DNA of 64,000 bases from Persicaria tinctoria (taxonomy: Eukaryota; Streptophyta; Magnoliopsida; Caryophyllales; Polygonaceae): NCBI GenBank assembly GCA_037127255.1, contig JBANSL010000010.1:32485120-32549119 (forward strand), given 5' to 3'. Numbering within the stretch: position 1 is the first letter of the stretch; each line of letters begins with the position of its first letter. Positions 22,880 through 33,449 of the stretch are shown here, in pieces. The notes under the pieces were generated by a model, which ran no database searches, had not been told where the DNA came from, and was given only the letters and a program-made list of their open reading frames with translations. A program made the position numbers and the translations under genes.

Positions 22880-23215
22880 TAGAAAAATACAAGGCTAGTG
22901 TCACCACTACTTGTAACTAATATCAATGTCAGCACTACTTTGAGACTTACCACCTAGTGTCACCACATAAACTTCAATAACAGAAAACGTCACCACATAC
23001 ACTTCAATATCAGAAAACACAAGGCTAGTGTCACCACTACTTGTAACTAATATTAGTGTCAGCACTACTTTGGGGCTTAACCACATAGTGTCACCACATA
23101 CACTTCAAAATAAATAAATAAAAAGCTAGTGTCACCACTACTTGTAACTAATATTAGTGTCAGCACTACTTTGGGCCTTAATCACCTAGTGTCACCACAT
23201 ACACTTCAAAATCAA
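22880..23215 (+). repeat. Tandem array with AGTGTCACCAC motif
   Basis: The units begin GCTAGTGTCACCACTACTTG and include TAGTGTCAGCACTACTTTG and CACCACATACACTTCAA. There are about three units of 105-150 bp. Related AGTGTCAGCACTAAT pieces also lie at 20955-21050 and 21415-21460. Confidence 0.8.
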
Positions 23216-23323
23216 AAAACACATTCATCTAGTGTACAAAACCAATTCAAGAAAAAATCACAATTCAAACACTAAAAAATAAAATTCAAACTAAAATTGC
23301 ACATTTTAATCACAATTCAATTT

Positions 23324-23392
23324 GCCTACATGGGATTCGAACCCACATCTTTGTGCATGAGCACAATGCTCTCCCATTTGAGCTAATAGGCT
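23324..23392 (-). other. tRNA-like sequence, third copy
   Basis: On the minus strand: AGCCTATTAGCTCAAATGGG, an anticodon-arm-like TTGTGCTCATGCACAA, AAGATG, then a T-arm GTGGGTTCGAATCCCAT and GTAGGC, which pairs with the 5' GCCTAT. It belongs to the same family as the arms at 6676 and 8062. A T-arm-only relative lies near 21173 (GCGGGATTTGAACCCGC on the plus strand). Confidence 0.5.
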
Positions 23393-23829
23393 AAAAGCAT
23401 TCGACTAGGAAACTCAATAACTCCACAACCAAATGAATAGCTCCAAAACAAAGGCATTCAAAAGGGATGATATAAGACTTTGTAATTATGATAGTTCTCA
23501 TTACACAAGCGAAAATATCAAGAAAAAAGCTCATATGAATTTTAATAAAATTAAGCCTCCAAGAAGAGCCCAAGTGAGAGACAAAATCCAATTAGTAGCA
23601 GCAGCCAGAAGACACGCTCCCAAGCAAGCAGATTTGTGACAACAGACAGTATGACACTACAAAAATACAGCCCATCGCATATCTCCATGGTTCATGACAG
23701 CACCACCAGTGCACAAATCCATCTCAATTACGACTCCACCAATAACACCACCAACCGGACCCTTCATTCAGCACAATCAAACAGATCAGTCCGGCCGATA
23801 AGAATCATCAAGTACACAGCAGAGATCAA

Positions 23830-24155
23830 GTGTTTTCCGTAAAACAGATTTCCCAAAATCTATTTTCTGTAAAACATATTTCAAAAAATCTGTTTTCTGT
23901 AAAAACTGATTTCTGTAAAAACAGATTTCCAGAAATCTATTTTCTGTAATACTGATTTCTGTAAAACAGATTTCCAAAAATTTGTTTTCTGTAAAAACTG
24001 ATTTCTGTAAAACAGATTTCTGGAAATCTGTTTTCTATAAAACTGATTTCTGTAAAACAGATTTTTGGAAATCTGTTTTATGTAAAAACAGATTTCTGTA
24101 AAACAAATTTCCAAAAATCTGTTTTCTGTAAAATAGATTTCCAAAATCTGTAATT
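23830..24155. repeat. ACAGATTT minisatellite with internal palindromes
   Basis: TTTTCTGTAAAACAGATTTC and related units repeat at roughly 20-60-bp steps. One perfect inverted pair is AAAACAGATTTC, TG, GAAATCTGTTTT at 24009-24034. Open frames crossing it are by-products of the repeat. Confidence 0.85.
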
Positions 24156-25255
24156 CAAATTGGAACTTTCATGAATCAAAGCATTCCAAAATCTATAATC
24201 AAATTGGAACTTTCATGAATCAAAAATCTGTTTTCTGTAAAACATATTTCCTAAAACCTCACTTTCTTTCATGAATCAAAGCATTGCATGTAACTATATC
24301 TTTGTGTTTCATTATGTGAAAAACAGCCACTCTTTGGGCAAAAAATCCACATTTAGCATACATGGATACAAGAAGCTTCAATGTCAGTACCTGATTTATG
24401 TGTATAACAATGTATGCTTCTTCCTAAATTAATTTCAAAATAAACAAAGTTCCAAGTTTCTAAATTAACAGTGTATGAAAATCAAAGAGTTGCAGATCAA
24501 ATTCAGTATAACAGTGTATGTATATCAGTGAGCAACAAAGGCATATCAGTGAGCAATTAGAAACAATTCAATATAGAAAGCATTGAAGGAAACTCGACAT
24601 CGCTCAATTTTTTACACCATCGACTATTCAGAAATCCAATTGTAACCTAGGGTGAATGAAATCGAACGAAATGGACAAAACCTAAGGCGAAATGGACAAT
24701 AAAATCAACATAAACAAACTTAATCCAAAACCCTAGCACGACAAATTTCGCAAAAAGAAACGAAATTGATACCTGAGCTGCTGGATGACGACATTGAAGC
24801 AAACGACGAAAACTCCGAACTTTAGCAAAGCAAGGAAGAACAATCGACCGAACCAAGCCGGAAAACGCACGACGAATCAAGCCGGGTCGATTGCGTCGTC
24901 CTCGTCGAGCACAGGAGGACGACCTCCAGAGACGGAAGAAGATGGACGGCAAGGAAGAGGTGGCGAGAGGGAGGGAAGAGATGAGCGACGACGTCGTCCT
25001 CGTCGAGCACGGGAGAGGAGGAGCGTGCGGCGGCGGCAGCGAACAGGAGGAGACTCGTCGCCATCGGAGCCGGATCCTGTGGAGAGAGAGAGAGAGAGAA
25101 CAGATCGAGAAGGCGAGAGGATTTGGGAGACAGAAAAAAATGTCCGTACAATCCGAGAATAAGTATATATAGCGGCTATTTTTCTAAATTGTCCAAACCC
25201 GTGGCTATTTTGCAAATACGTCCAAATAAAGTGCATGTTTTGCAATTTTTTTTTC

Positions 25256-25742
25256 ATATTTGATAGATATTATTATTTTATTTATATCTAAATTATTTTT
25301 CGGTGGAAAGAATTATTTATCTCGAAATTAATTATTTGATAGGTATTGTTTTATATATATCTATATTATTTTTTTGGTAGAATTAATTATTTATATCTAG
25401 ATTAATTTTTATTTTCTATGTTCCATAATTAAATTTTGATCGTTATTAGTTTGATTCTGATATATATTGTAATACATATTTATTATTTTTGTCATGTTTT
25501 TAATAATTTTTTTATATAAATAATATAATAAATGTTAGTATTTTATAATATTGTGTTAATATATTTCCGTGCACGAGAAGAGACACACACTAGTACAGTA
25601 CTAAAATGAGGGATTTAATCTTTTTCAAATCCATATATAATCCTAGCTAGTTTGAAATTACTTGACTTCTGAAAAATATATACGACCCAAGTGAATTTAA
25701 AACAATAAAAAATAGTAATATTTTACATACCCAGCTTATTAG
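25256..25742. other. AT-rich spacer
   Basis: It begins with the right target duplication of the 6.6-kb element. No gene or other element is seen. Confidence 0.5.
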
Positions 25743-25760
25743 TAATCTGTTGTCAAAAAA

Positions 25761-27277
25761 AGGGACGATTGAACTATCAAAGACTTTGAGGAATTTAAAT
25801 CTCAAGAAGAAATCCTCTCCTATGGAGAGCATCTAAATCCCCTTCGGGGGCCCAAACCTCCTTCGGGAGCCACCGCCTCCTCCTCCGGGAGCCACCACTC
25901 CACCGGTTACCCTTGCTCCACTTGTGTAACCCCCCTTTCCTTTGGGTTCCGATCTCCGATTGTTCGATTTTGGTGTCCAATTTGGGGCTTCGACCCCTCG
26001 TAGATGGCTAGATAGGTTGTAGACTATCTTTTACCTCCGTTCTTGTGCCTTTGGCCGGCTTCCATGGCTTTTTCGGTCTGGGTGCGTTGGTTCGGGCTCG
26101 ACCGGCCTCTTTCCGGCTTCCCGATTTCGGTTCACTGTTTATATGGGGTCCTTGGTGACCCCTTTCAACTCCGCTCGCGCCTCCGCGTTCCGGGCCGGGG
26201 CCCCGCCTCGTCGCTTCCGATGGTCCTCCATCGCTTGGCTGATGGCGCCTCCTACCCCGGCTTGGTGGCTTCCTGGTCGCCGCCGGCGCTGGGTTGTGGG
26301 TTGGTCACTCTTGCGCTGGGCTCGGCGGGGTGTGCCTGGTAGTCCCGAGTAGGCCCGATATCCTGTTTCTTTGGCCTCCTTCTCGGTGGTTCTCCGGCGT
26401 CGCCGCCGCGGGGGTGGGTGTTGGGTGTCGCCTTTGTTCTCCTGCTACAGCGCATTCTTCCTCCCTCCTCCCTCCGGCCGTCGTTCCTCGCTGAGCTCGA
26501 TTTTGGGGTGAGGCAGGGTTTCACTGTCTTTGCCTTGGGCCCAAAGCCTATGCTTTGAGCCCGGGATGACCCGAAATCCTTTGCTTTGGGCCCAAGGTTA
26601 TTCCTTGGGCCCAAAGTGACCCGTACACTTGAAAAATTAAACAAATAAATAAAGATAACATAGTCTCACTATGGTTAAAAAATAAAATAAAATAAAGTAA
26701 TTAATAAAAGAACTTGTGTAAATTATTTCCAGATTTTTCTTGCACTCTTCGTCATTTTGCGGTCGTGCTTCACTTTCTCGGGTTGGTTGGAGTTCTGTCA
26801 GCTGGATTCGTGGTTAGTTTCGGTTGAGGAGCAGCTAGCTCTGCGGCCCTGGTAGATCGAAGTGATCGTTTTGGTGGTGTTCGTGGTCTCTAAAGATCCT
26901 TCATCTAGGTGGAGGGAGCGTCGTGTGATCCACACTTCCCCAGGTGTCGTCTTTGCCCTATGTGGATTGATGCTTTCCGTCTTTCCGGCGACGAGACATC
27001 GTGTCAGTTCTGCTGTCCCATGCGCTCGCTATCCACTTTTCCTTGCCGGGTCTCCTTCTTCTCTCTATTGTGGCCGCTTGTGTGCTTAGGGTCTGGGGTT
27101 TTCCGGGTTTAGTTTATTTAGTTCTTTTGTTGTATTAGGTGTTTATATTCTGTTTTCATGTTTTATTTTCTTTTGCTATAATGTATGTTAAGACGGCTTG
27201 CCGTCTGCCGACTTTGTCGGCCTCTCGAGGTCCGGGCCTGTCCGGCCTCGAATTATTTCCTAATAAAAAAATAAAAT
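25761..27277 (+). mobile_element. LINE-derived non-autonomous element, copy 2
   Basis: It is bordered by an exact 18-bp direct repeat TAATCTGTTGTCAAAAAA (25743-25760 and 27278-27295), as made by target-primed reverse transcription. It ends in the A-rich tail CCTAATAAAAAAATAAAA. The layout matches copy 1: a GC-rich 5' half that ends in several GGGCCCAAAG motifs (26520-26610), an AT-rich spacer (26635-26720), and a 3' part ending AAGACGGCTTGCCGTCTG then GGCCTCGAATTATTTCC. No reverse transcriptase frame is present. Confidence 0.75.
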
Positions 27278-27295
27278 TAATCTGTTGTCAAAAAA

Positions 27296-28549
27296 CTTAG
27301 GGAGTATTAGTAATCTAAAAGTAAAAAAGAAATTATTTTGAAAGGATGATTTGAAAACTGTGAAATTAATAAATATAAATGATTAAATGATCCGAATCAA
27401 AAGTAATTAAACTTAAAACCAAATGTTTCCAACTGATGGATTGACACGTCTTATACTGAAATGGCAGTCACCTCATGAAAGTGCCCAATTTGCAACGAGA
27501 TGAGATGAGTGGATCTTTATTCATCATGTATTTTAAGTAACAACAATTCATCAACATGTTGATTAGAACTTAAGCTACCATTTCTGATCGATTACACACA
27601 TATCTTCAATATATTGGCTTCATAATCCACATCCACATATAATTATATATTTATATATGTAGGTTGCACTGCATTTCTAATTAGTAATTGAATTGAAATA
27701 TTATTGTACCCTTGATTAATTAATTTATACACAAATAAGCTTAAATTTTCTTGTAACTAAATTAATGTTTTTAATTTGGAGTTTGATATGGAAGTGATCT
27801 AAGTGGTATATAGTAGGGTGGTTTTCACATGGGAATTGAATTGGATTGTGATGGATGATGCTTCATATTCATATAGACACCCTATAATTTCTCCTGATGA
27901 AGGGTGGGTTAACGTGAAGTTGAAGTCAGTTTAATTTATTTATTATATTAATTAAATTCACTTTTTAAAGATTGAAATTTTAGCCTACCAACCAACCTAG
28001 CTCCGCCAATCACTTTACTCTCACCTCTTTCACTTCAATATATTATTATTAAGTTTATTGTATGTTCTTTCTACCAAATTATTAGCTATATATGTTCTTG
28101 AATTGATGGGTGATATGCTGATCGGAATTAAACCCATTTAAACTCTTTTAAGAGTAAGGGAACAAAATTATAACCGATAATCAATTTAGTCATTGCTTCA
28201 TCACAATACGATACATTTTTGGTATAATACACATCACCATTTTTTGGTTTGAGAGATGTTACACCTTACTGATATATCTCCTAATAATATTATATTAGTT
28301 TTTTTTTTTAACTATCATCCAATGTCTAATAACATTTGTGAACAAAAGTCATAAGTTTTGGGTACACTGTACACATGCGCTAATAGCCTAGTAAATCAGT
28401 CGAGCAGAGTTCCATCCTAAAACCATTTGACAATAGAAGGAGTAATCAACTAGCTTATATACTAAGGTTTATTTGTTCATATTATCGATGTGAGACTCTT
28501 TTGAGTCTTTTCACATCTTTCATTCTCTCAACGTTACCTTGTTAGAAAC
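27296..28549. other. AT-rich intergenic
   Basis: No readable gene, RNA or element end. It leads to the TTA duplication of the PIF/Harbinger element at 28550-28552. Confidence 0.5.
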
Positions 28550-28977
28550 TTAGGGCCCGTTTGGTTCGAGCTAGGGAAAGGAAAGGGATTCATTACCTTT
28601 ATGGGAAGAGAAAGGAAATGATTAGTGTTTGATTGTGTTTTTGTTTGGTTGACTTAGAAGATGAATCATTGAATTCCCTATTGCATTTTTTAATGTTTGG
28701 TTGAATTGATTTAGGAAAGGGATATGTTTAATCATCACATAAATCATAATGTTTGTCGTTTTTAATTTGTGAAAGTAATGATCATCAACACTAACTTGGA
28801 GATCTATAAAAACTCAGTTTTGATTTTTTTTTTTTTGCTATAAATTAGAATTGGAATTATTTCGGATTTTTTTCAGAATTGTTGCAAAACAAAGATATGA
28901 CAAATTATAAATTTAATGGCGCACCACAAAAGGAAGTTTGACAATTTCCAACATAAGTGAAGACAATTTTCAAAAAA

Positions 28978-29240
28978 AAAGTTAACAGAAGATAAGACAA
29001 TACACACCAGAAGCTAACAGAAGTTAAGACAATACACACCAGAAGTTAACAGAAGTTAAGACAATACACACCAGAAGTTAACAGAAGTTAAGACATACAC
29101 ACCAGAAGTTAACAGAAGTGAAGACAATACACCAGAAGCTAATAGAAGTTAAAAAAAGTTAAGACAATACACACCAGAAGTTAACAGAAGTTAAGACAAC
29201 ACAAACCAGAAGTTAACAGAACTTAAGACAATACCCAGCA
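28978..29240. repeat. Minisatellite, unit about 31 bp
   Basis: About eight units of the form GAAGTTAACAGAAGTTAAG plus ACAATACACACCA. It lies in the left subterminal part of the PIF/Harbinger element, beyond the ORF1 stop. Confidence 0.9.
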
Positions 29241-29301
29241 GAATATCACTTCAAATTCATAGTCACTTCTCGAGCCCCAAACGCATAATCACTTCAAATT
29301 C

Positions 29302-30453
29302 TCAGTTGTTTCTCCTTTTGAGAATATCTGAAACATATTGCTTCTTTAATGTTGCATTTGCCTGAAAGAAAATCCGGAGTTTGTGCTCCTCGCCCATCAA
29401 AATTGTTGCTACCTATTTATTTAAATAATTCAGTTTTGTATAATAAATAAGTTTTTTAATGAAACAAATATACAGAATAATTACAATTACAAGTTTACCT
29501 CTAAAGCATCTGATGGAGATAGCACATCCAGCTTAAGAACCTCCTCTAATACTTTGTTGCTTTCACCATCCAAAATTTTCTTCCTCTCGTCTTCATTAGT
29601 CCATGCTTGAGCCATTGCAACTAAACTTGAATTCATCTCCTGAAAAACCTTTTCAAATGATGAACTGACTGAGCCTATAGCAGAAGCCAAATTCCCAACT
29701 TCATCATTTTTCTTTGTCAATCCCTTCAATTTCTTTCCCACTCTCGCTTGAGATCGAAGAGAGTTCCTTTTCCTTGAATCACTTGCACCGCTTGCGCTAC
29801 TTGCACCGCTTGCACCAGATTCGATTTCAGCCTCAATATCAAAGTCTTCATCAATATCGATTGCAAGAGACTCACGTGTAATCTCAATGTCTATGTCATG
29901 GACAGCTTTCTCAAAAGACTCACTTGCTTCTCCCGTAGCTCTATCTTTACCATAAATTTCAGCAAGCATTTCATAATGTGGGAATGGTACTCCGTATAGC
30001 CCTTTTGCTTTTTTATGAGTCTAAATAATCATGTTAAAAGAGGGTTCAATATTTCTCTTAAGAAAAACTATAGAGAAGTAAACACTGATAAAAAGTACAA
30101 GTATCACGAGTTACCTTGATCCATTCTTCATAAACACTTCTTTCTACTTGCAACATCTTCTTCTCACTATCCCATCCAAACCCAGAGATGCCAAGCATTT
30201 CAGCCATTGCTGAGTATTTCTCTGACCAGTGCTTCAGTCTTGAGTCAATATGAGGCTCAACCTTCAAGCCACAATGAGGAAGTTTTTTTAGTATCATCTC
30301 CTCCAACTTGCCCATAAAGCCACTCTTAAACCCACTCTCGCCTTTCCACTTTGGATCACGAGATAGGTCCAATAAGGCGGCAATTAGTGTTGCGTCCTCT
30401 TCGTTCGTCCAAAACCTCTTGTTTCTCCCTCTTCCTCGAATAACACCATCCAT
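29302..30453 (-). CDS. PIF/Harbinger ORF1, Myb/SANT-like protein
   Basis: Partner protein of PIF-type transposases; it binds the element DNA and helps carry the transposase into the nucleus. Three exons join cleanly: 30453-30115, 30020-29499 and 29412-29302, giving 323 residues with no stop or shift. Residues about 12-112 form the Myb_DNA-bind_3 domain (KRFWTNEEDATLIAALLDL; GLKVEPHIDSRLKHW; SGFGWDSEKKMLQ). An acidic region and a basic stretch (DSRKRNSLRSQARVGKKLK) follow, then a helical C-terminus (EVGNLASAIGSVSSSFEKV; ILMGEEHKLRIFFQ). The last exon is short and easily missed. Unlike the transposase beside it, this gene looks intact. Confidence 0.85.
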
Positions 30454-30800
30454 CGTATAGCTTTAAATAACAAAGTAGAACATAATAAGCAACAATTATA
30501 TGTCAACAGACACTAGTAACAAGCACACTACTACAATTCTCATGTTCAAACAAAAACAATTAATAAGACTACTCTTTATATGACAGCAAACAACAACAAC
30601 AACAACAACATCAAGAACCACCTCGGTTCAACAAATAACAATAGATAAAAAAGACTTGTAATATATAAATTAACGGATGTTCAACAAATCTGAGTAACAA
30701 AAGTTTGTAGGAAGCTAAATTACGAGATACAAAAGATATTAAAGACAAGTATGAAATTTCAATAAAACTAGATCAACACATCAGATTAGTTTCCCTAGAT

Positions 30801-32236
30801 CTAACCATGTCTAGATCTCCAACTATTAAACATCTCTTGAGCCAGGGTGTTCCTATATCCAGTCCAAAGATCTGAAGTTTCGATATTAGTAATGAATTCA
30901 ATTTCTTCTTCTTCTTCAGAACCTTCATCTTCAGAATCATCTTCTTCTTGTCCATCATCATCGTCTTCGTCCTCTTCCGTCATGTATCCTTCATCTTCAT
31001 CAGTAGGCATGAGTTTTCTTATAAGGTTATGCAATAAACAACATGCTAGGACAATACGACCTTGAGTTTTGATTGGAAAATACGAAGGGCTTCTAAGTAT
31101 AGCCCATCTCCCTTTAAGCACTCCCAAACATCGCTCTATCACATTTCTAGCTCTAGCATGCTTCATGTTGAAATATTCTTCCGCACTTCGTGGTTGTTGC
31201 CTGTTGGGTACCCCATTCCTTTAGGTGATAACGTTGTCCTCTATATGGTGCAAGGAATCCTTCAGAATTGGCATATCCACCATCCACCAAATAATAACAA
31301 CCTTCACGTGTTTAATAAAGAAACCATAAGTAAATTCTCTCATTCCTTTTTTAATATATATAGTATTTGGATGCAAAACTATTTATTCTAATTTTAATAC
31401 CTTTAGGAACCCTTAACCCATCAGGCCGAGAGATTGCATTTCGAAGAACTCGGCCATCATGGGCTGACCCTTCCCAACCAGATAAGACATAAGTAAACTC
31501 CATATTAGGTGTGCAAGCACCTAAGACATTCATGGCAATAGTGCCTTTCCTTGTTCGGTACCTTGCCCTTTCTTTTGAAGGTGGAGAAACACTGATATAT
31601 GTACCATCTAAGGCTCCTAAACAATTCTACAAGAACAAAAAAGGGTAAGTTGCTCCTCTATTAGTAATGATTATCTCATTAGAATTATTTGCACATTGCA
31701 AACAAATAGGTAAATACCTTGAAGCATTTCCACCTATCGTCTTCACAATCATCTGGAATAGGTATGGGCGTTTTAAGCAAATGGCCATGCAATTTGAGAA
31801 CAGCCCCAAGACAATGATTAAATTATCTACTCACGCTTTCTCCACTTCGAAGAAAATAGTGCGAAAGTGTTCTATTCTTCTTGTGATGCGCCAATGTATA
31901 CAGAAACATACATACTATCTCCTCAATAGACATGTTTCTAGTCTCCTTTAATCCACCAATATCTCTAAGCATCTCACACAACACACTGAAAACATGTCTA
32001 TCCACACGGAGTTCATTCCTACAAGATATGTCACTTTCTCTTATCAACCTATTCAACATTTCAAGTCTCAACCATTTGTTAGGCTTTTTTCTCTCCCTCA
32101 AGCTAATACTTCTAACAAGTGCCACACTCATCGTATACCACATCAAATACATCATCATCAACACTCTAACTATGACAAAAATCGTCTGAAGTTGCTGTAA
32201 TTTTCTAGTCCTAGTCAATGATCCATTACGAGCCAT
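30801..32236 (-). pseudogene. PIF/Harbinger DDE transposase with two lesions
   Basis: Plant PIF transposase (ALP1-like family). The likely start is MARNGSLTRTRK at 32236. Exons 32236-31718, 31626-31401 and 31301-30801 follow splice consensus. The catalytic residues are all present: D in GALDGTYI (31606-31608), D in [12 protein letters not shown] (31456-31458) and E in NVIERCLGVLKGRW (31134-31136). A DWT-like acidic tail with many Glu and Asp follows, ending WRSRHG. Two faults break it: a TAA (31823-31825) where relatives have a codon just after GESVSR, and a one-base frame change between EWGTQQ and PRSAEEYFNM (near 31196-31206). Unless these are assembly errors, no full transposase is made. 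Confidence 0.85.
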
Positions 32237-33404
32237 CTCTGAAATGAAAAATAGATCCAAAAGTAAGTGTATAATTCACACTCTATGACAAAAGTAAGTC
32301 TACAAGATCCTACCAAGCATGAACATCAATGGCACAAGAATATTAAGACAAGCAAATGTACTGATACAAGTTCATTTACCAGTACGTTCATATGCACAGA
32401 TGATCACACACACAGCGAAAAAGAAACAACAGCCTTGCTTCAACACAAATTTGGAGCAAAGAAAAAAGCACAAAAGAAAAGCCAAATAAGAAACCACAAC
32501 CCACAATAACTAATCGTGAAGCAATTCTATATCCAGGATGTACATCACTAAATTACAACATAAGAAACTTTGATGTGGACTGTCGAAAAAAGGTAATAAA
32601 AACACAAAGTAGATGAAATTAAAAACATTGTCCCAACAAATGGAGATTAAAGATTGAAAAAAGGAAACAAATGGAGAATAAATCAAACCTAGTCCACCAC
32701 AACTCCCAGCAAAAACGGCGCAGGATCACAAAATTGGCATGATTAACGATCGGAAGGTAACTAAGGAGTGTAATCACAATACTGAACGAGATTGAAGGTA
32801 GGAATTTCATGTTAAATTTCGAAGCTAGGGTTAAGACTCACCGAACGAGATTGAAGCCGACGACCGACGATCGACACCAAGGTACGGAAGACGAGTGAGA
32901 CAGAGATCGGATGGGCACGGTGGTGCAGACGACGAACGACCCCTAGGTGCAATCAGCGGGGAGTCGCTTTCGGCCGGCGAATCGAAGGGAAACGATGGTG
33001 TTGGGGAGACTGATGAGACGGCGAGCAAACCCCCAAAAAATCGAGGGTAACAGATTGGGCCGAACTGTTTAACCCCTAAAACACTTTGTTACCTTTGAGG
33101 CCTGAAACAAAAATTTTTTTTTTAGCCTAACACTAACAAAGTGTTTGTTGGGCTTTTTTTTAATGAACCAAACGGGCCCTTAGTTGATTTATTTGAAGAC
33201 GTGGAAACAAAGAACAATGCTAAAGGATCGGAGGAGAATAAGCGTGTCGTAGATCATCGTTTCGACCTCTCAAGAACATTTCCACAAATCTTTAATTGAG
33301 TTGATAACAAAAACTGTCACCTTCTACTCTCAACCTACGGAATCCCCATTACTTTTGGCGCAGCAAGACAGAACTAGAATGTCTTTCAAAAACACAAGTA
33401 GTTT

Positions 33405-33442
33405 GGCCCATTACGGCCCAATGGGCTTTTTAACCGGGCCCA
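33405..33442 (+). promoter_or_regulatory. Site II (GGCCCA/TGGGCC) cluster
   Basis: GGCCCA at 33405 and 33415, TGGGCT at 33422 and GGGCCCA at 33436 lie within 40 bases. GC-rich leader-like sequence starts about 50 bases further on. This looks like a plant core promoter reading to the right. Confidence 0.45.
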
Positions 33443-33449
33443 TCTGTAA

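Larger units (their letters stand above)
18633..25255. mobile_element. 6.6-kb Mutator-like element packed with hairpin arrays
   Basis: The left end is GGGGGGTTTTGCAAAATAGCC. The right end in reverse is GAAAAAAAAATTGCAAAACA followed by ATTTGCAAAATAGCCACGGG; both share TTGCAAAATAGCCACG, as does the Pack-MULE in looser form. The perfect 9-bp duplication ATATTTGAT supports the Mutator superfamily. No transposase is readable. Near each end lies a GC-rich stretch resembling a host gene leader (about 18720-18900 and 24780-25140). The middle is a chain of unrelated tandem arrays, several made of perfect palindromes, plus a tRNA-like block. It is non-autonomous. Confidence 0.8.
28553..33179 (-). mobile_element. 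PIF/Harbinger element, full length
   Basis: The terminal inverted repeats begin with fifteen identical bases GGGCCCGTTTGGTTC at both ends and are flanked by TTA (28550-28552 and 33180-33182), the standard PIF/Harbinger duplication. Both expected genes are present on the minus strand: a Myb/SANT-like ORF1 (29302-30453) and a DDE transposase (30801-32236). The length, 4627 bp, is normal for plant members. A minisatellite lies between ORF1 and the left end. Confidence 0.93.

Noticed and set aside
23786..24144. Minus-strand frames rich in Phe, Arg and Ile at 23.8-24.1 kb
   Set aside because: They are generated by the ACAGATTT minisatellite and have no protein-like variety.
24785..25162. Arg-rich protein genes at 24.8-25.2 kb on both strands
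   Set aside because: GC-rich leader-like DNA inside the MULE end gives long overlapping frames on both strands. None resembles a protein family.
18633..25255. CRISPR array
   Set aside because: The repeats are plant transposon arrays without regular unique spacers, in a nuclear plant genome.
26043..26644. Protein genes in the GC-rich stretch at 26.0-26.6 kb
   Set aside because: It lies within the LINE-derived element, frames are open on both strands because of base composition, and no domain is seen.
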